The notes beneath the pieces are model-generated. The model was not told the origin of the DNA. It searched no databases and saw only the letters and a program-made list of their open reading frames with translations. Source: Pseudomonas sp. (lineage in GTDB: Bacteria > Pseudomonadota > Gammaproteobacteria > Pseudomonadales > Pseudomonadaceae). From it: 39,749 bases of DNA. The translations under genes were made by a program, and so were the position numbers. The stretch covers positions 1-39,749 of the forward strand of contig NZ_JAUYNP010000226.1 of the NCBI RefSeq assembly GCF_030696055.1, in the 5' to 3' direction. Shown one piece after another: positions 1 through 9,183 of this stretch (positions are counted from its first letter, which is position 1; every line of letters starts with the position of its first letter).

Positions 1-622
1 CACCGGGCAGGAGGCCGAGTTTATCTCCGGTGGCGAGTTCCCCATCCCGATCACCGAGGATGAGGGCATCACCATCGAGTTCAAGGAATTCGGCGTAGGG
101 GTGAAATTCCTTCCGGTGGTGCTCGACTCGGGACGGATCAACCTCAAGCTGAATGTCTCGGTCAGCGAGCTTTCCAACGTCAACTCGCTGCTGCTGGATA
201 CCGGCCTGGACAGCGTGCTGGGTGAAGGGGTGGCGCAGCTTATCCCGTCGCTGACCAAGCGCAGCGCCGAGTCCACCGTCGAACTCGGCGACGGCCAGAC
301 CATCACCATCGCCGGCCTGATCAGCGAAAACACTCGCGATTCCCTCAGCCGTTTCCCCGGCCTGGGCGATGTGCCGGTGCTCGGCCATCTGTTCCGCAGC
401 CAGGAGTTCATCAACGGCGAAACTGAGCTGGTGATCCTAGTCACACCCTATATCGCCAAACCTATCGACGCCAAAACGGTGCGGCTACCCACCGAAAAAT
501 TCGTCGAACCGAGTGACCTGGATTTTTACCTGCTCGGCAAGACCAAGGGCCGTGAGCCTGGGCGTGCAGTCCCCGTCAGTCTCGGGGTGACCGGCGGCAG
601 TTTTGGCCATGACCTCAATTAG
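1..622 (+). CDS. rcpA: RcpA/CpaC-type Tad secretin, C-terminal part
   Basis: This is the outer-membrane secretin through which the Flp pilus leaves the cell; only the last ~206 residues are in the window. The reading frame is open from base 2, so the ATG at 101 in the ORF track is internal and the gene starts upstream. Visible residues begin with EFISGGEFPIPI and continue through the secretin signature region (VELGDGQTITIAGLI, then FPGLGDVPVLGHLF and ELVILVTPYI), which is the amphipathic beta-barrel core of type II/IVc secretins. The tail after LVTPYIAKPI is a short C-terminal extension typical of CpaC/RcpA. It is followed after 25 bases by a small lipoprotein gene and then by tadE/F/G-like genes, so it belongs to the Tad operon. 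Family assignment is firm. The symbol rests on Tad context, since secretin C-termini of other systems look alike. Confidence 0.93.
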   Translation, partial: TGQEAEFISGGEFPIPITEDEGITIEFKEFGVGVKFLPVVLDSGRINLKLNVSVSELSNVNSLLLDTGLDSVLGEGVAQLIPSLTKRSAESTVELGDGQTITIAGLISENTRDSLSRFPGLGDVPVLGHLFRSQEFINGETELVILVTPYIAKPIDAKTVRLPTEKFVEPSDLDFYLLGKTKGREPGRAVPVSLGVTGGSFGHDLN

Positions 623-647
623 GTGCAACCAGCTGGAGACAACGACC

Positions 648-920
648 ATGAAAGTCATGATTTCTCTTTCGCTGTTACTGCTCGTACTACCCGGCTGCAT
701 GACCTACGAAGAGGGCCGGGTCGGTCCGCTGGGTCATAGCGTGTACCAGACCACCTACCAGCAGATCGCCAACAAGGAAGTGGCCGCCAGTCCGGGCACC
801 GACGTTTCGCCCACCGGCACCGATGGCCCGCTGACCGAGAAGGTGTTGGACAGCTTCCGTGGTGTCACCGGTGATGCGGCCCAGGTCGGCCAGCCGATCC
901 AGATCAATATTGGTAACTGA
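648..920 (+). CDS. Small Tad-locus lipoprotein
   Basis: The predicted product is a 90-residue lipoprotein. The start chosen is the ATG at 648, nine bases after a GGAG, rather than the upstream ATG at 603, which overlaps rcpA and has no good ribosome site. The N-terminus MKVMISLSLLLLVLPGC is a clear lipoprotein signal with a lipobox (LPGC), giving a mature protein lipidated at Cys17. The remainder is polar with no recognised domain. It lies between the secretin gene and the pseudopilin genes, where an outer-membrane pilotin or RcpB/CpaD-like partner of the secretin would be expected. It is however much shorter than CpaD/RcpB proteins (~200 residues), so a pilotin-like role is inference from position only. 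I recognise no named family. Confidence 0.8.
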   Translation: MKVMISLSLLLLVLPGCMTYEEGRVGPLGHSVYQTTYQQIANKEVAASPGTDVSPTGTDGPLTEKVLDSFRGVTGDAAQVGQPIQINIGN

Positions 921-931
921 GGGTTACGACT

Positions 932-2263
932 ATGAGTCCCCGTCTTCATCGGCCGTTCACCGCGACGCCGGGGCGCCAGCGGGGCGCGGTGATAGTCCTG
1001 ATCGTGATAGCTCTGGTAGCCATGCTGCTGATGTCGGCTCTGGCGCTGGACGGCGGCCATATGCTGTTGAACAAGACGCGTCTGCAGAACGCTGTGGATG
1101 CCGCTGCCTTGAGCGGCGCCAAGACCTTGAGCAAGGTATTGGATAGCGGCAATGCCTCCAGCCTGACTCGGGATGCCGTGTTGAATACGCTAACGCTCAA
1201 CGCCAACGCTTCGGGTAACGGCGAGCTGGCTGAGGCGGTCGATGGCAACATCGCTGGCTTCACCGTGGTGGAGCTGGCCGCCAGCGTCTATGGCCCGTTC
1301 TCCTATCCTGGACCGCTGAATTCCAGATATGTGCGGGTAACGGTGCCGAGCTATCCCCTAGCCGGGTTCTTCTGGAACTTCGCCCAGGCATTCGGCGATG
1401 GCAACCTGGGCGCTAAGCAGGTAGCGGCTATTGCCACCGCCGGCCCTAGCCCCACCAGTCCCTGCGATATAGTGCCCATGATGGTCTGTGGCGACCCCAA
1501 CCAGTACGACCCGGAGAATGGGATGTTCTGGGGCTACCAGTTTGGCGATCTGGAAGTGCTGAAAAGCGCGGCCGGCAATGAGCCGGCAATAGGGCCTGGT
1601 AACTTCCAGTTGATCCGCCTGGGCGACGACGCCGGCGCGGCGGATATCCGCGCCGCCTTGTGCGGGGGGACCAACCAGTGCAATACGGTGGGTGAGGAGG
1701 TTGAGACCGAACCGGGTAATCAAGTGGGCGCGGTGGCCCAGGGGCTGAACACCCGCTTCGGTGTGTACAACGGGCCAGTCAGCGCCCAAGCCTGTCCGCC
1801 GGATCTGGTGGTTAGCTTCAGCTCGCCGAAGATGACCTACGACGACAGCACCTCGCCGCCGCAGGTGCAGTACCAGGGACAGGAGGTCACCTCCAATAAC
1901 GGCGATCTGTCCACCTCCGCCGAGGCGCTGCTCGACTACAACGACTGGAAGCAGAGCGTCGCCAATTGTCCCGGTGGCTGCGAGGCCAATGGGGTCTTCG
2001 AGCGGCGCATGCTCAATATCGTGGTGGGTAATTGCGATGGCGAGTCTGGTGGGCAAACTTCGGTGCCGGTGCTGGGCTTCGGCTGCTTCTTCGTGCTGCA
2101 GACGGTGAGTCAGCAGGGCAACCAGGCGCAGATCTTCGGCCAATTTGTCAAGGAGTGCCAAGGCGACAACGTCCCAGGCCCTACTCCGACTGTGGGACCG
2201 CAGGTCATCCAGCTGTACAAGACCTATATCGACAATACTCGGACGCCGAGCACTGACTCCTAG
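932..2263 (+). CDS. tadG: TadG-like Flp pilus assembly protein
   Basis: The 443-residue protein has the N-terminal signature of TadE/TadG-like proteins: a short basic leader ending RQRGAV, a hydrophobic segment (about residues 19-40, VIVLIVIALVAMLLMSALAL), then LNKTRLQNAVDAAALSGA, the classic TadG helix. The large remainder is presumably exported. It contains about ten cysteines (e.g. SPCDIV, NCPGGCE), suggesting disulfide bonds in the periplasm. TadG-family proteins are thought to be minor pilins or an envelope anchor of the Tad pilus. The start ATG follows the lipoprotein stop by 11 bases, with a GAGGG ribosome site. The gene ends in TAG, directly followed by the AGGAGGT of the next gene, so translation is likely coupled. 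No von Willebrand domain motif was noticed. Confidence 0.87.
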   Translation: MSPRLHRPFTATPGRQRGAVIVLIVIALVAMLLMSALALDGGHMLLNKTRLQNAVDAAALSGAKTLSKVLDSGNASSLTRDAVLNTLTLNANASGNGELAEAVDGNIAGFTVVELAASVYGPFSYPGPLNSRYVRVTVPSYPLAGFFWNFAQAFGDGNLGAKQVAAIATAGPSPTSPCDIVPMMVCGDPNQYDPENGMFWGYQFGDLEVLKSAAGNEPAIGPGNFQLIRLGDDAGAADIRAALCGGTNQCNTVGEEVETEPGNQVGAVAQGLNTRFGVYNGPVSAQACPPDLVVSFSSPKMTYDDSTSPPQVQYQGQEVTSNNGDLSTSAEALLDYNDWKQSVANCPGGCEANGVFERRMLNIVVGNCDGESGGQTSVPVLGFGCFFVLQTVSQQGNQAQIFGQFVKECQGDNVPGPTPTVGPQVIQLYKTYIDNTRTPSTDS

Positions 2264-2273
2264 GAGGTATGTG

Positions 2274-2759
2274 ATGAGCTGTCATGCCTTCAAGCGGACC
2301 CAGACCCAGCGCGGGGTAGCCATGGTGGAGTTCGCCATCGTCCTGCCGTTGCTGCTGCTTATGCTCCTGGCCGTCGGTGAGTTCGGCCGTATGCTCTACC
2401 AATACAACAGCTTGCTGCAGGCCAGTCGTGACGCCAGTCGCTTTGTAGCGGGCAAGGCCTGGAACGCTACCCTTGGGCAGATAGAGTTGAGTGGAGACCT
2501 GCAGACCCAGACGAAAAACGTCGCGGTTTATGGCGTGCCTTCCAATCAGGCTGGTTTCCCCCCGGTGGTGTCGGGGCTGACCACCGCGGACGTGGCGGTG
2601 TCTTCGGTGGGCGCTGAGCATGTGCAGGTAAGCATCACCTTCACCTTCTGCCCGGTGATCGGCAGCGGCAATTGCGGGGGTTCCATTCCGGGCTTCTTCG
2701 GTGATGCGATAGCCCTGAACATTCCGCTGGTCGCGACCACCATCATGAGGGCTTTGTGA
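2274..2759 (+). CDS. tadE: TadE-like pseudopilin
   Basis: The product is a 161-residue TadE-family protein. The ORF-track start at 2145 lies inside tadG. The ATG at 2274 has a near-perfect Shine-Dalgarno (AGGAGGT, five bases upstream) and places QRGVAMVEFAIVLPLLLLML close to the N-terminus. That is the TadE signature: a processing-like motif with the conserved Glu (VEFA), followed by the membrane helix and an EFGR motif. TadE proteins are cleaved by the TadV prepilin peptidase and act as minor pseudopilins. The C-terminal region has a pair of cysteines (FCPVIGSGNC). It overlaps the next TadE/F gene by one base (TGATG), indicating translational coupling. A GTG at 2271 is a weaker alternative start. 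Confidence 0.88.
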   Translation: MSCHAFKRTQTQRGVAMVEFAIVLPLLLLMLLAVGEFGRMLYQYNSLLQASRDASRFVAGKAWNATLGQIELSGDLQTQTKNVAVYGVPSNQAGFPPVVSGLTTADVAVSSVGAEHVQVSITFTFCPVIGSGNCGGSIPGFFGDAIALNIPLVATTIMRAL

Positions 2760-3256
2760 TGAACAGAAAGCGCATGCAGGGGGTGTATGTGGTGGAGTTC
2801 GCCATCATCGGCCTGCTGCTGTTCACCCTGCTGTTCGGAGTGCTGGAAATGGGCCGCCTGTATTTCACCGTTGGCACGCTTAACGAGGTTGCTCGGCGTG
2901 GCGCGCGCCTGGCGGCGGTGTGCGACATCAGCGACCCAGTGGTCTTGCGCCGGGCGATTTTCAACGCTGCAACCGACAGCGGCGCTAGCGACCTGATCAG
3001 TAGCCTGGAAACCGCAGACCTGAGCCTAACCTACCTGGACGAGAACGGAGCAATAGTAGCCAACCCTAATGACAACGGCAGCGGCTTCAGCTCGGTGCGT
3101 TATGTCCAGCTCAGTATCGTAAATTTCAGCTTCACGTTGTTGATCCCTGGATTCGGTGGGGGAATCACCCTGCCGGCGTTCAGGGCGACCCTTCCCCGTG
3201 AGAGCCTCGGCCGTCATGCCGAGGCGGGTGTAGTACCGGAGATCACGCCATGTTGA
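2759..3256 (+). CDS. tadF: TadE/TadF-like pseudopilin
   Basis: The 165-residue protein is a second TadE-type pseudopilin. Near the N-terminus MQGVYVVEFAIIGLLLFTLLFG gives the Val-Glu-Phe processing signature and single hydrophobic helix. It is followed by LEMGRLYFTVGTLNEVARRGARLA, which matches the conserved post-helix region of TadE/F. The start is the ATG at 2759 inside the TGATG overlap with tadE; a GTG one codon earlier is an alternative. The 3' end overlaps the tadZ start by seven bases. TadE and TadF are paralogues, so the tadF symbol is by position and could be exchanged. Its role is presumably as a minor subunit processed by TadV and needed for Flp pilus assembly. Confidence 0.83.
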   Translation: MNRKRMQGVYVVEFAIIGLLLFTLLFGVLEMGRLYFTVGTLNEVARRGARLAAVCDISDPVVLRRAIFNAATDSGASDLISSLETADLSLTYLDENGAIVANPNDNGSGFSSVRYVQLSIVNFSFTLLIPGFGGGITLPAFRATLPRESLGRHAEAGVVPEITPC

Positions 3257-4467
3257 AGTCCAGAGAAGCCCCCGTATCCACTTCTTCCAGCAAGCAGGGG
3301 TTGCGTCTATTGATCAGCAGCCGCGATGCCGCGGCTTTGCATCATCTAGAAACCATCACCCAGCGTATATCCAGCTTGCAGGTGAGCACCCGCCTGGTGA
3401 GCAATGGGCATACCGACCCCCTTTACGGGCTGGAGCAGATGCCAGACTTCTTATTGCTGCGGGTCAGCCACCTGTGGCGCGAGGAACTGGCGGCGCTGTT
3501 GCAACGCCCCGCGCATGAACGCCCACCGCTGTTGGTATGTGGCCCGCTGGACGAGCGCGAGGGCATGCGCCTGGCGATGCAGGCCGGGGCCCGCGACTTT
3601 TTGCCGGAGCCGGTGGCGGCCGAAGAACTGCTGACCGCCTTGAGCCGTATGCTTATGGAAACCCGCACCAGCAGCAGTACTAGCGGCAAGCTGGTGGCGG
3701 TGATGAATGCCAAGGGCGGCTCTGGCGCGACCCTGTTGGCCTGTAACCTGGCCCACCAGCTCAGTGCCAAGGGCAAAACCCTGCTGTTGGACCTGGATCT
3801 GCAGTTTGGCAGCGTGGCCCATTACCTCGATGTGCTGCCCACCCACAGCCATGTCGAGGTGCTGCAACAGATCGACGATATGGACAGCGTGGCGCTGCGC
3901 GGCTTCTGCAACCACTTCAGCCCCACCTTGCATGTGCTGGGCGGTCGGGAGAACGAGCTGTGCCTGCCCTTGGATGTGCGCCTCGAACAACTCGAGGCCT
4001 TGTTGCAGCTGGCGCGCAGCACCTATGACTGGGTGGTGGTGGACCTGCCGCGGCAGATCGATCACCTCACCGGCACCACCCTGGAACAGGCCGACCGGAT
4101 CTACATAGTGGTGCAGCAGAGCCTCAGTCACCTCAAGGACGCCAGCCGCCTGGCGCGCATTCTGCGCGATGAACTGGGGGTGCGAGGCGAACATCTGCAG
4201 GTGGTGGTCAACCGTTACAACAAGGCGGCGCCCATCAGTTTGCACGATATCGGTGTTGCGCTGCGCTGCACGGAGCTGCAAAAGCTGCCCAATGACTTCA
4301 TGGTGGTCAGCCAGAGCCAGAACACCGGGGTGCCCCTGGACCTACAGGCACCGCGTGCGCCTATCACGCTCGCTCTGCATGAGTTGAGTCAGGAGCTGGT
4401 CGGTCACCAGGCGGACGCCGAGCAAGGCATGTTGAAGCGCGCCTTCAGCCGTTTATTCGGGGAGTGA
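3250..4467 (+). CDS. tadZ: TadZ/CpaE ParA-like pilus localisation ATPase
   Basis: The 405-residue TadZ/CpaE protein positions the Tad machine in the cell. Residues ~17-135 resemble a degenerate response-regulator receiver fold (LLISSRDAA near the start, later QAGARDFLPEPV). Residues ~147-390 are a ParA/MinD-type ATPase, with a deviant Walker A at 155-161 (KGGSGAT) and the switch region LLLDLDLQFG. CpaE-type proteins usually lack a phosphorylatable Asp in the first domain; I did not verify every position. The start ATG at 3250 has a GGAG eight bases upstream and overlaps the previous stop. It is followed after three bases by tadA, consistent with the usual tadZ-tadA order. Confidence 0.93.
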   Translation: MLKSREAPVSTSSSKQGLRLLISSRDAAALHHLETITQRISSLQVSTRLVSNGHTDPLYGLEQMPDFLLLRVSHLWREELAALLQRPAHERPPLLVCGPLDEREGMRLAMQAGARDFLPEPVAAEELLTALSRMLMETRTSSSTSGKLVAVMNAKGGSGATLLACNLAHQLSAKGKTLLLDLDLQFGSVAHYLDVLPTHSHVEVLQQIDDMDSVALRGFCNHFSPTLHVLGGRENELCLPLDVRLEQLEALLQLARSTYDWVVVDLPRQIDHLTGTTLEQADRIYIVVQQSLSHLKDASRLARILRDELGVRGEHLQVVVNRYNKAAPISLHDIGVALRCTELQKLPNDFMVVSQSQNTGVPLDLQAPRAPITLALHELSQELVGHQADAEQGMLKRAFSRLFGE

Positions 4468-4470
4468 AGC

Positions 4471-5907
4471 ATGCTTAGCGAATTCCGTAACCGCCTGCGT
4501 CAGCAGTCCGCCAAGCCTGATGCTGCGACGTCTGCCGAGCAGGATGCTAATGGGGCCCCGGCTGAGGCGATGCTGGCCTGGGAGCATTCCGCACCGAGCG
4601 AGCTTTATGAAACCAAGAGCCAACTCACGCCGATGGAGATCGAGTGGCGAGAGCGGATTTACCAGCAGTTGCTCAAGGTCATGGATCTGTCGCTGCTGGA
4701 CACGCTGGAGCCTGCCGATGCCGTGCGGCAGATCCGCGATATTTGCCAGCGTTTGTTGGATGACCATTCCGCCCCGGTGAGTGCCGCCAGCCGCCAGCTG
4801 GTCATCAAGCAGATCACCGATGAAGTGCTCGGCTTAGGGCCACTGGAGCCGCTACTGGCCGACCATAGCGTGTCCGACATCCTGGTCAATGGGCATGCCT
4901 CGGTGTACGTCGAGCGCTTCGGCAAGTTGCAGAAGACCGATGTGCGTTTTCGCGACGACCAGCATTTGCTGAATATTATCGACCGCATCGTTTCCAACCT
5001 GGGCCGGCGTATCGACGAGTCCTCGCCGCTGGTGGATGCGCGCCTGAAGGACGGCTCGCGGGTTAACGCCATCATCCCGCCCCTGGCCATCGATGGGCCG
5101 AGCATATCGATCCGCCGCTTCGCGGTGGACTTGCTCAATACCGACAGCCTGGTGCAGATGGGCACCCTGACTCCGGCCATCGCCCTGATGCTCAAGGCCA
5201 TCGTCCGCGGGCGGTTGAATGTACTGATTTCCGGCGGCACCGGCAGCGGTAAGACCACCATGCTCAATGTGCTGTCCAGCTTTATTCCGCATAACGAGCG
5301 CATCGTCACCATTGAGGATTCGGCCGAGCTGCAACTGCAGCAACCCCATGTGGTGCGCCTGGAAACTCGCCCACCGAATATCGAGGGGCGCGGCGAGGTG
5401 GGCCAGCGCGAGCTGGTGCGCAACAGTCTGCGCATGCGCCCGGACCGCATCGTTATCGGTGAGGTGCGCGGCGCCGAGGCGCTGGACATGCTGACGGCGA
5501 TGAATACCGGCCACGACGGCTCGCTGACCACCATCCACGCTAACACCGCGCGTGATGCCCTGGGGCGGGTCGAGAATATGGTGTCCATGACCGGCGCGAC
5601 TTTCCCGATCAAGGCCCTGCGCCAGCAGATCGCCTCGGCCATCGACGTGGTGATCCAACTGGAGCGTCAGGAGGATGGCAAACGACGCCTGGTCAGCGTG
5701 CAGGAGATCAACGGCATGGAAGGTGAAATCATCACCATGACCGAAATTTTCTCGTTCGTTCGGCGCGGCATGGGCGAACACGGCGAAGTACTCGGCGAGT
5801 ACCGACCCACCGGCATGGTGCCGGCCTTTCGCGATGTGATGGCCAAACGCGGTATCGAGCTGCCTCTTAATCTGTTCCGCCCGGAATGGATGGAGGGGCA
5901 GTCATGA
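4471..5907 (+). CDS. tadA: TadA/CpaF secretion ATPase
   Basis: This is the cytoplasmic hexameric ATPase that powers Flp pilus assembly (VirB11/CpaF family). The 478-residue product has the N-terminal all-alpha region, then the LGPLEPLL / ISDILVNG-type NTD (here [15 protein letters not shown], ~134-148). Walker A is GGTGSGKTT at 255-263, the Asp box is in [10 protein letters not shown], Walker B is RIVIGEVRG at 326-334, and the His box is [13 protein letters not shown]. All catalytic elements are intact. The start ATG follows a GGAG six bases upstream. The stop overlaps the tadB start as ATGA, so the two are translationally coupled. Confidence 0.96.
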   Translation: MLSEFRNRLRQQSAKPDAATSAEQDANGAPAEAMLAWEHSAPSELYETKSQLTPMEIEWRERIYQQLLKVMDLSLLDTLEPADAVRQIRDICQRLLDDHSAPVSAASRQLVIKQITDEVLGLGPLEPLLADHSVSDILVNGHASVYVERFGKLQKTDVRFRDDQHLLNIIDRIVSNLGRRIDESSPLVDARLKDGSRVNAIIPPLAIDGPSISIRRFAVDLLNTDSLVQMGTLTPAIALMLKAIVRGRLNVLISGGTGSGKTTMLNVLSSFIPHNERIVTIEDSAELQLQQPHVVRLETRPPNIEGRGEVGQRELVRNSLRMRPDRIVIGEVRGAEALDMLTAMNTGHDGSLTTIHANTARDALGRVENMVSMTGATFPIKALRQQIASAIDVVIQLERQEDGKRRLVSVQEINGMEGEIITMTEIFSFVRRGMGEHGEVLGEYRPTGMVPAFRDVMAKRGIELPLNLFRPEWMEGQS

Positions 5908-6890
5908 GCCAGATCCCCAGTGAGTTCATCCTGGCCTTTCTCGGTATGGTGTTCACCGCGGTGTTCCTCCTCAGCCAGGGGCTGGTGGTGCCGGTGTTTG
6001 GCGAGGCGAGTCGGGTGCGCAAGCGGATTCGTGCTCGACTGCACGTAGTCGAGCGGGCCAGCAACCTGCCGAATATGCAGACGGTGCTGCGCCAGAAGTA
6101 CCTGAAGCGCCTGTCGCCACTGGAGGTCAGCCTGGAGCAGTTACCCGCCATGGAGGCCCTGGCGCAGATGATCGAGCAGGCCGGGCATAACTACCGCGCC
6201 TACCGGGTTCTGTTGCTGGGGCTGGTTCTGGCGGCGGCGGCGGGCATTCTGCTGTGGTTGTTCACGCAACTCTGGTGGGTGGCGCTGCCGGTGGCCTTGG
6301 CGGTGTTCTGGGTGCCGTTGCTGAAGTTATCTCGCGACCGCGGCAAACGTTTCGCCCAGTTCGAGGAGGGCCTACCGGATGCTCTGGATGCCATGTGCCG
6401 TGCCTTGCGTGCCGGGCATCCGTTCAACGAGACGCTGCGCCTGGTAGCCGAGGAGCATAAGGGCGCGGTGGCCCACGAGTTTGGCCTGACGTTCGCCGAT
6501 ATCAACTATGGCAATGACGTGCGCCGGGCCATGCTCGGCCTGCTGGAGCGGATGCCGAGCATGACGGTGATGATGTTGATCACCTCGGTGCTTATCCATC
6601 GCGAGACCGGCGGCAATCTGACCGAGGTGCTGGAACGTTTAAGTAGCCTGATTCGTGGGCGCTTCCGCTTTCAGCGCAAGGTCAAGACGTTGTCGGCTGA
6701 AGGAAGGATGTCGGCTTGGGTGCTGGTATCTGTTCCCTTTGTACTGACCATACTGATTATGGTTACGACTCCAGAATACATTCCTATATTGATCAAGGAA
6801 CCGGTAGGCCAGAAGCTCGCTACAGCGGCTTTCGGTGCCATGGTGGTGGGGATTTTCTGGATACGTAAAATCATTCAGATTCAGGTTTAA
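5904..6890 (+). CDS. tadB: TadB inner-membrane platform protein
   Basis: The 328-residue product is an inner-membrane platform protein of the GspF/TadB-TadC class, which couples the TadA ATPase to pilin assembly. The ATG at 5904 is preferred over 5886 because a GGAGG lies about seven bases upstream and the codon overlaps the tadA stop as ATGA. Hydrophobic segments are seen near the N-terminus, around residues 100-140 ([20 protein letters not shown]), and near the C-terminus (~285-325). The cytoplasmic GspF domain lies between ([24 protein letters not shown], then [18 protein letters not shown]). The paired TadC follows after 30 bases. Confidence 0.93.
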   Translation: MSQIPSEFILAFLGMVFTAVFLLSQGLVVPVFGEASRVRKRIRARLHVVERASNLPNMQTVLRQKYLKRLSPLEVSLEQLPAMEALAQMIEQAGHNYRAYRVLLLGLVLAAAAGILLWLFTQLWWVALPVALAVFWVPLLKLSRDRGKRFAQFEEGLPDALDAMCRALRAGHPFNETLRLVAEEHKGAVAHEFGLTFADINYGNDVRRAMLGLLERMPSMTVMMLITSVLIHRETGGNLTEVLERLSSLIRGRFRFQRKVKTLSAEGRMSAWVLVSVPFVLTILIMVTTPEYIPILIKEPVGQKLATAAFGAMVVGIFWIRKIIQIQV

Positions 6891-6920
6891 GCTGCATCAG
6901 CTGTCGATGAGGTATGCGCT

Positions 6921-7889
6921 ATGGACTATCTGCTAAGTCTGATCCATCGAGTGGTGGGCGACGAGGAGCTGGCGCGTTTATTGTTCGTCGGCGCCATCGG
7001 TTTGAGCGCCGTACTTGCTGCTGCCACCCTGGTATTGCTGGTGTTGGGCTTGCAGGATCCGGTGCAGCGCCGCCTTAGCCTGATTAAGCGCGGCCATGCC
7101 GGAGGCGGGTATGGGGCGGAGGCGCCAAGCAACCTGCAACTGATGCTGGAGCAGGTGGGCCAGCGCTTCACCTCCGGTGAACAGGGGCAGGCTTCGACCA
7201 CCCGAACCCTGTTGGCGCATGCGGGTTATCGCACGCCCGCCGCGGTGCAGATGTACTGGGCGATCCGCCTGCTGTCACCGCTGATACTGTTGGGTCTTGC
7301 GCTGCTGGCGGTGCCGTTTATCCCGAAGCTGTCCCTGTTCATGGGCATCGCGCTGGTGATTGCGACGGTCGGTGTGGGCTGGCTGGCGCCGGCCATCTAT
7401 GTCGGCAAGCGTAAAGAGGCTCGGATGACTCGGCTGCTCGTAGCCTTCCCCGATGCCCTAGACCTGATGGTGGTTTGCGTGGAGTCGGGCCTGGCCTTGC
7501 CCCAGGCCATCGAGCGGGTGGCCGACGAAATGGCGGTCAGCCAGCCGGAGTTGGCCTTGGAGCTAGCCCTGGTCAATGCGGAAATCCGTGCCGGTATCCC
7601 CAGTGCCGAAGCGCTCAAGCACCTGGCCGAACGCACCGGGTTGGAGGACATTCGCGGGCTGGTTAGCTTGCTGGCGCAGAGCATTCGATTCGGCACCAGT
7701 GTCGCCGCGACCCTGCGTATCTATGCCGAAGAGTTTCGCGACCGGCGTACCCAGCTTGCCGAGGAGAAGGCGGCGAAAATCGGCACCAAGCTGATATTCC
7801 CACTAACCTTGTGCCTGTGGCCGAGCTTTTTCCTAGTGGCCATAGGTCCTGCACTTATTGGGGTGTTTAAAGCATTCGGGAAGCTATGA
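6921..7889 (+). CDS. tadC: TadC inner-membrane platform protein
   Basis: The 322-residue product is the partner of TadB and has the same GspF-type architecture. It carries an N-terminal membrane helix, a central pair of helices (~115-160), a cytoplasmic domain with FPDALDLMVVCVESGLALPQAI and LAQSIRFGTSVAATLRIYAEEFRD, and a C-terminal helix (LIFPLTLCLWPSFFLVAIGPALI). The DALDLMVVCVESGL motif is characteristic of TadC. The start ATG follows a GAGG about eight bases upstream. It is followed by tadD within a few bases, so it lies in the same operon. Confidence 0.93.
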   Translation: MDYLLSLIHRVVGDEELARLLFVGAIGLSAVLAAATLVLLVLGLQDPVQRRLSLIKRGHAGGGYGAEAPSNLQLMLEQVGQRFTSGEQGQASTTRTLLAHAGYRTPAAVQMYWAIRLLSPLILLGLALLAVPFIPKLSLFMGIALVIATVGVGWLAPAIYVGKRKEARMTRLLVAFPDALDLMVVCVESGLALPQAIERVADEMAVSQPELALELALVNAEIRAGIPSAEALKHLAERTGLEDIRGLVSLLAQSIRFGTSVAATLRIYAEEFRDRRTQLAEEKAAKIGTKLIFPLTLCLWPSFFLVAIGPALIGVFKAFGKL

Positions 7890-7890
7890 C

Positions 7891-8931
7891 ATGAATAGGA
7901 TTGGTCCGCTGGTAGCCATAATGGCCGTGTTGTCGGGGTGTCAGAGCATGGGGCCGGAGAAAGCTGGGGAAGTGAATAGCCGATCGGGCCTCTACAACGG
8001 TAGCCGCTCCGTGCTCTATCAGGTGCAGAAGGACATCAGCTCGCCGGAACAGGCCATGCAGATTGCCGATGCGGCCTACCAGGCAGGGGATCTGGACCAG
8101 GCGCTGTATCAATACCTGCGTGCCATAGAACTGGACCCCAAACGTTACGATGCGCTGGTGTGGGCCGGGCGTATTCACCGGGAGCGCGGCAACCAGCAGT
8201 TGGCCGAAATGGCGTTCGCCGATGTGCTGAACAGCGCTCCAGATAACCTCAATGCGTTGACCGAGATGGGGCTGCTGAATCTGGCCATGCGTCGCCACGA
8301 CGGAGCCGTGGAGATGCTCGGCAAGGCCGTGGGTCTGGACCAGAAGCGTTTGGGGGGCTCTGCGGCTGAAGCTGGACCGGTCGATGTGGCGAGCCTGAAG
8401 GTGGATAGTCAGTCCCCTCTCAAGGTTTACAACGGCCTTGGGGTGCTGGCTGACTTGCGCAACGATTTCCCCAAGGCCGAGGCTTATTACCGACTGGCCA
8501 TACAGATCGACCCGCGTTCGGCCCTGGTGCAGAACAGCCTGGGCTATTCCTACTACCTGGCCGGGCGTTGGGAGGAGGCCGAGCGCGCTTATCAGCAAGG
8601 CATGGCTTACGACTCCAACTACAAACCTTTGTGGCGCAACTACGCTTTACTGCTGGCGCGCACGGGGCGTTATGAGGAAGCGATCTCTGCCTTCGAGCAG
8701 GTCGAGAACAGCGCCGAGGCCAGCAATGATGTCGGCTATATCTCGCTGATCGAAGGCAAGCTGGATGTGGCCGAGCAGTTCTTCCGCAGCGCGATCGAGC
8801 AGTCTCCGGCGCATTACGATATGGCCTGGGAAAACCTCAACCGGGTTCAGCAGATCAGGCGGATTCGTCAGATGGGTGGTAAGCCGGACTCAGTTGCCGT
8901 CGCCCCACAGGATGAACCTGTAGCACAGTGA
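7891..8931 (+). CDS. tadD: TadD TPR lipoprotein
   Basis: TadD is a tetratricopeptide-repeat lipoprotein needed for Tad secretion, probably acting on secretin stability or assembly. The ATG at 7891, two bases after the tadC stop, is chosen over the longer ORF because it gives a proper lipoprotein signal: a short hydrophobic stretch ending in MAVLSGC, so the mature N-terminus is Cys14. The 346-residue product then shows several TPR-like units (e.g. AYQAGDLDQALYQYLRAIEL, GRWEEAERAYQQGMAY, GRYEEAISAFEQV). It is the last gene of the Tad cluster here; the next ~250 bases are non-coding and end in a gene on the other strand. Confidence 0.92.
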   Translation: MNRIGPLVAIMAVLSGCQSMGPEKAGEVNSRSGLYNGSRSVLYQVQKDISSPEQAMQIADAAYQAGDLDQALYQYLRAIELDPKRYDALVWAGRIHRERGNQQLAEMAFADVLNSAPDNLNALTEMGLLNLAMRRHDGAVEMLGKAVGLDQKRLGGSAAEAGPVDVASLKVDSQSPLKVYNGLGVLADLRNDFPKAEAYYRLAIQIDPRSALVQNSLGYSYYLAGRWEEAERAYQQGMAYDSNYKPLWRNYALLLARTGRYEEAISAFEQVENSAEASNDVGYISLIEGKLDVAEQFFRSAIEQSPAHYDMAWENLNRVQQIRRIRQMGGKPDSVAVAPQDEPVAQ

Positions 8932-9040
8932 GCAGGTGGATGCCGGCGGGTTTGTATGGGGAGGGGCTTTAGTCGCGAAGCTTTTGAGTTGCAATCTCGG
9001 GTATGGCCCGCTTCTTCAGGGTATGCAATGTTCGAGTCTC

Positions 9041-9107
9041 TGTAGGAGCCAGCTTGGGCGAAGGGGCGGTGCGGCTGCAAAGCTTAGCGAGCAAGCTCGC
9101 TCCTACA
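9041..9107. repeat. REPIN-like palindromic repeat
   Basis: Two inverted REP-type units bound this element: TGTAGGAGCCAGCTTGGGCG at the left and GCGAGCAAGCTCGCTCCTAC at the right, separated by ~26 bases. The right unit contains its own hairpin (GCGAGC AA GCTCGC), and the outer ends TGTAGGAGC/GCTCCTACA pair. This is the standard organisation of Pseudomonas REP doublets, which are mobilised by RAYT transposases. It lies between the convergent 3' ends of tadD and the HU gene, the usual location. The rest of 8932-9183 holds nothing else I recognise. Confidence 0.85.
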
Positions 9108-9183
9108 GGTTTTCGCTGTCGCCCTATCGTCCAGCAGCGCAGCGGACACCCCGCTTTCTATGCGTTGACGCTGCTGACGTCGA

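Noticed and set aside
4659-5642. 327-residue minus-strand ORF antisense to tadA
   Set aside because: It is Ser/Arg-rich, typical of a GC-rich antisense frame, and tadA is fully intact on the other strand.
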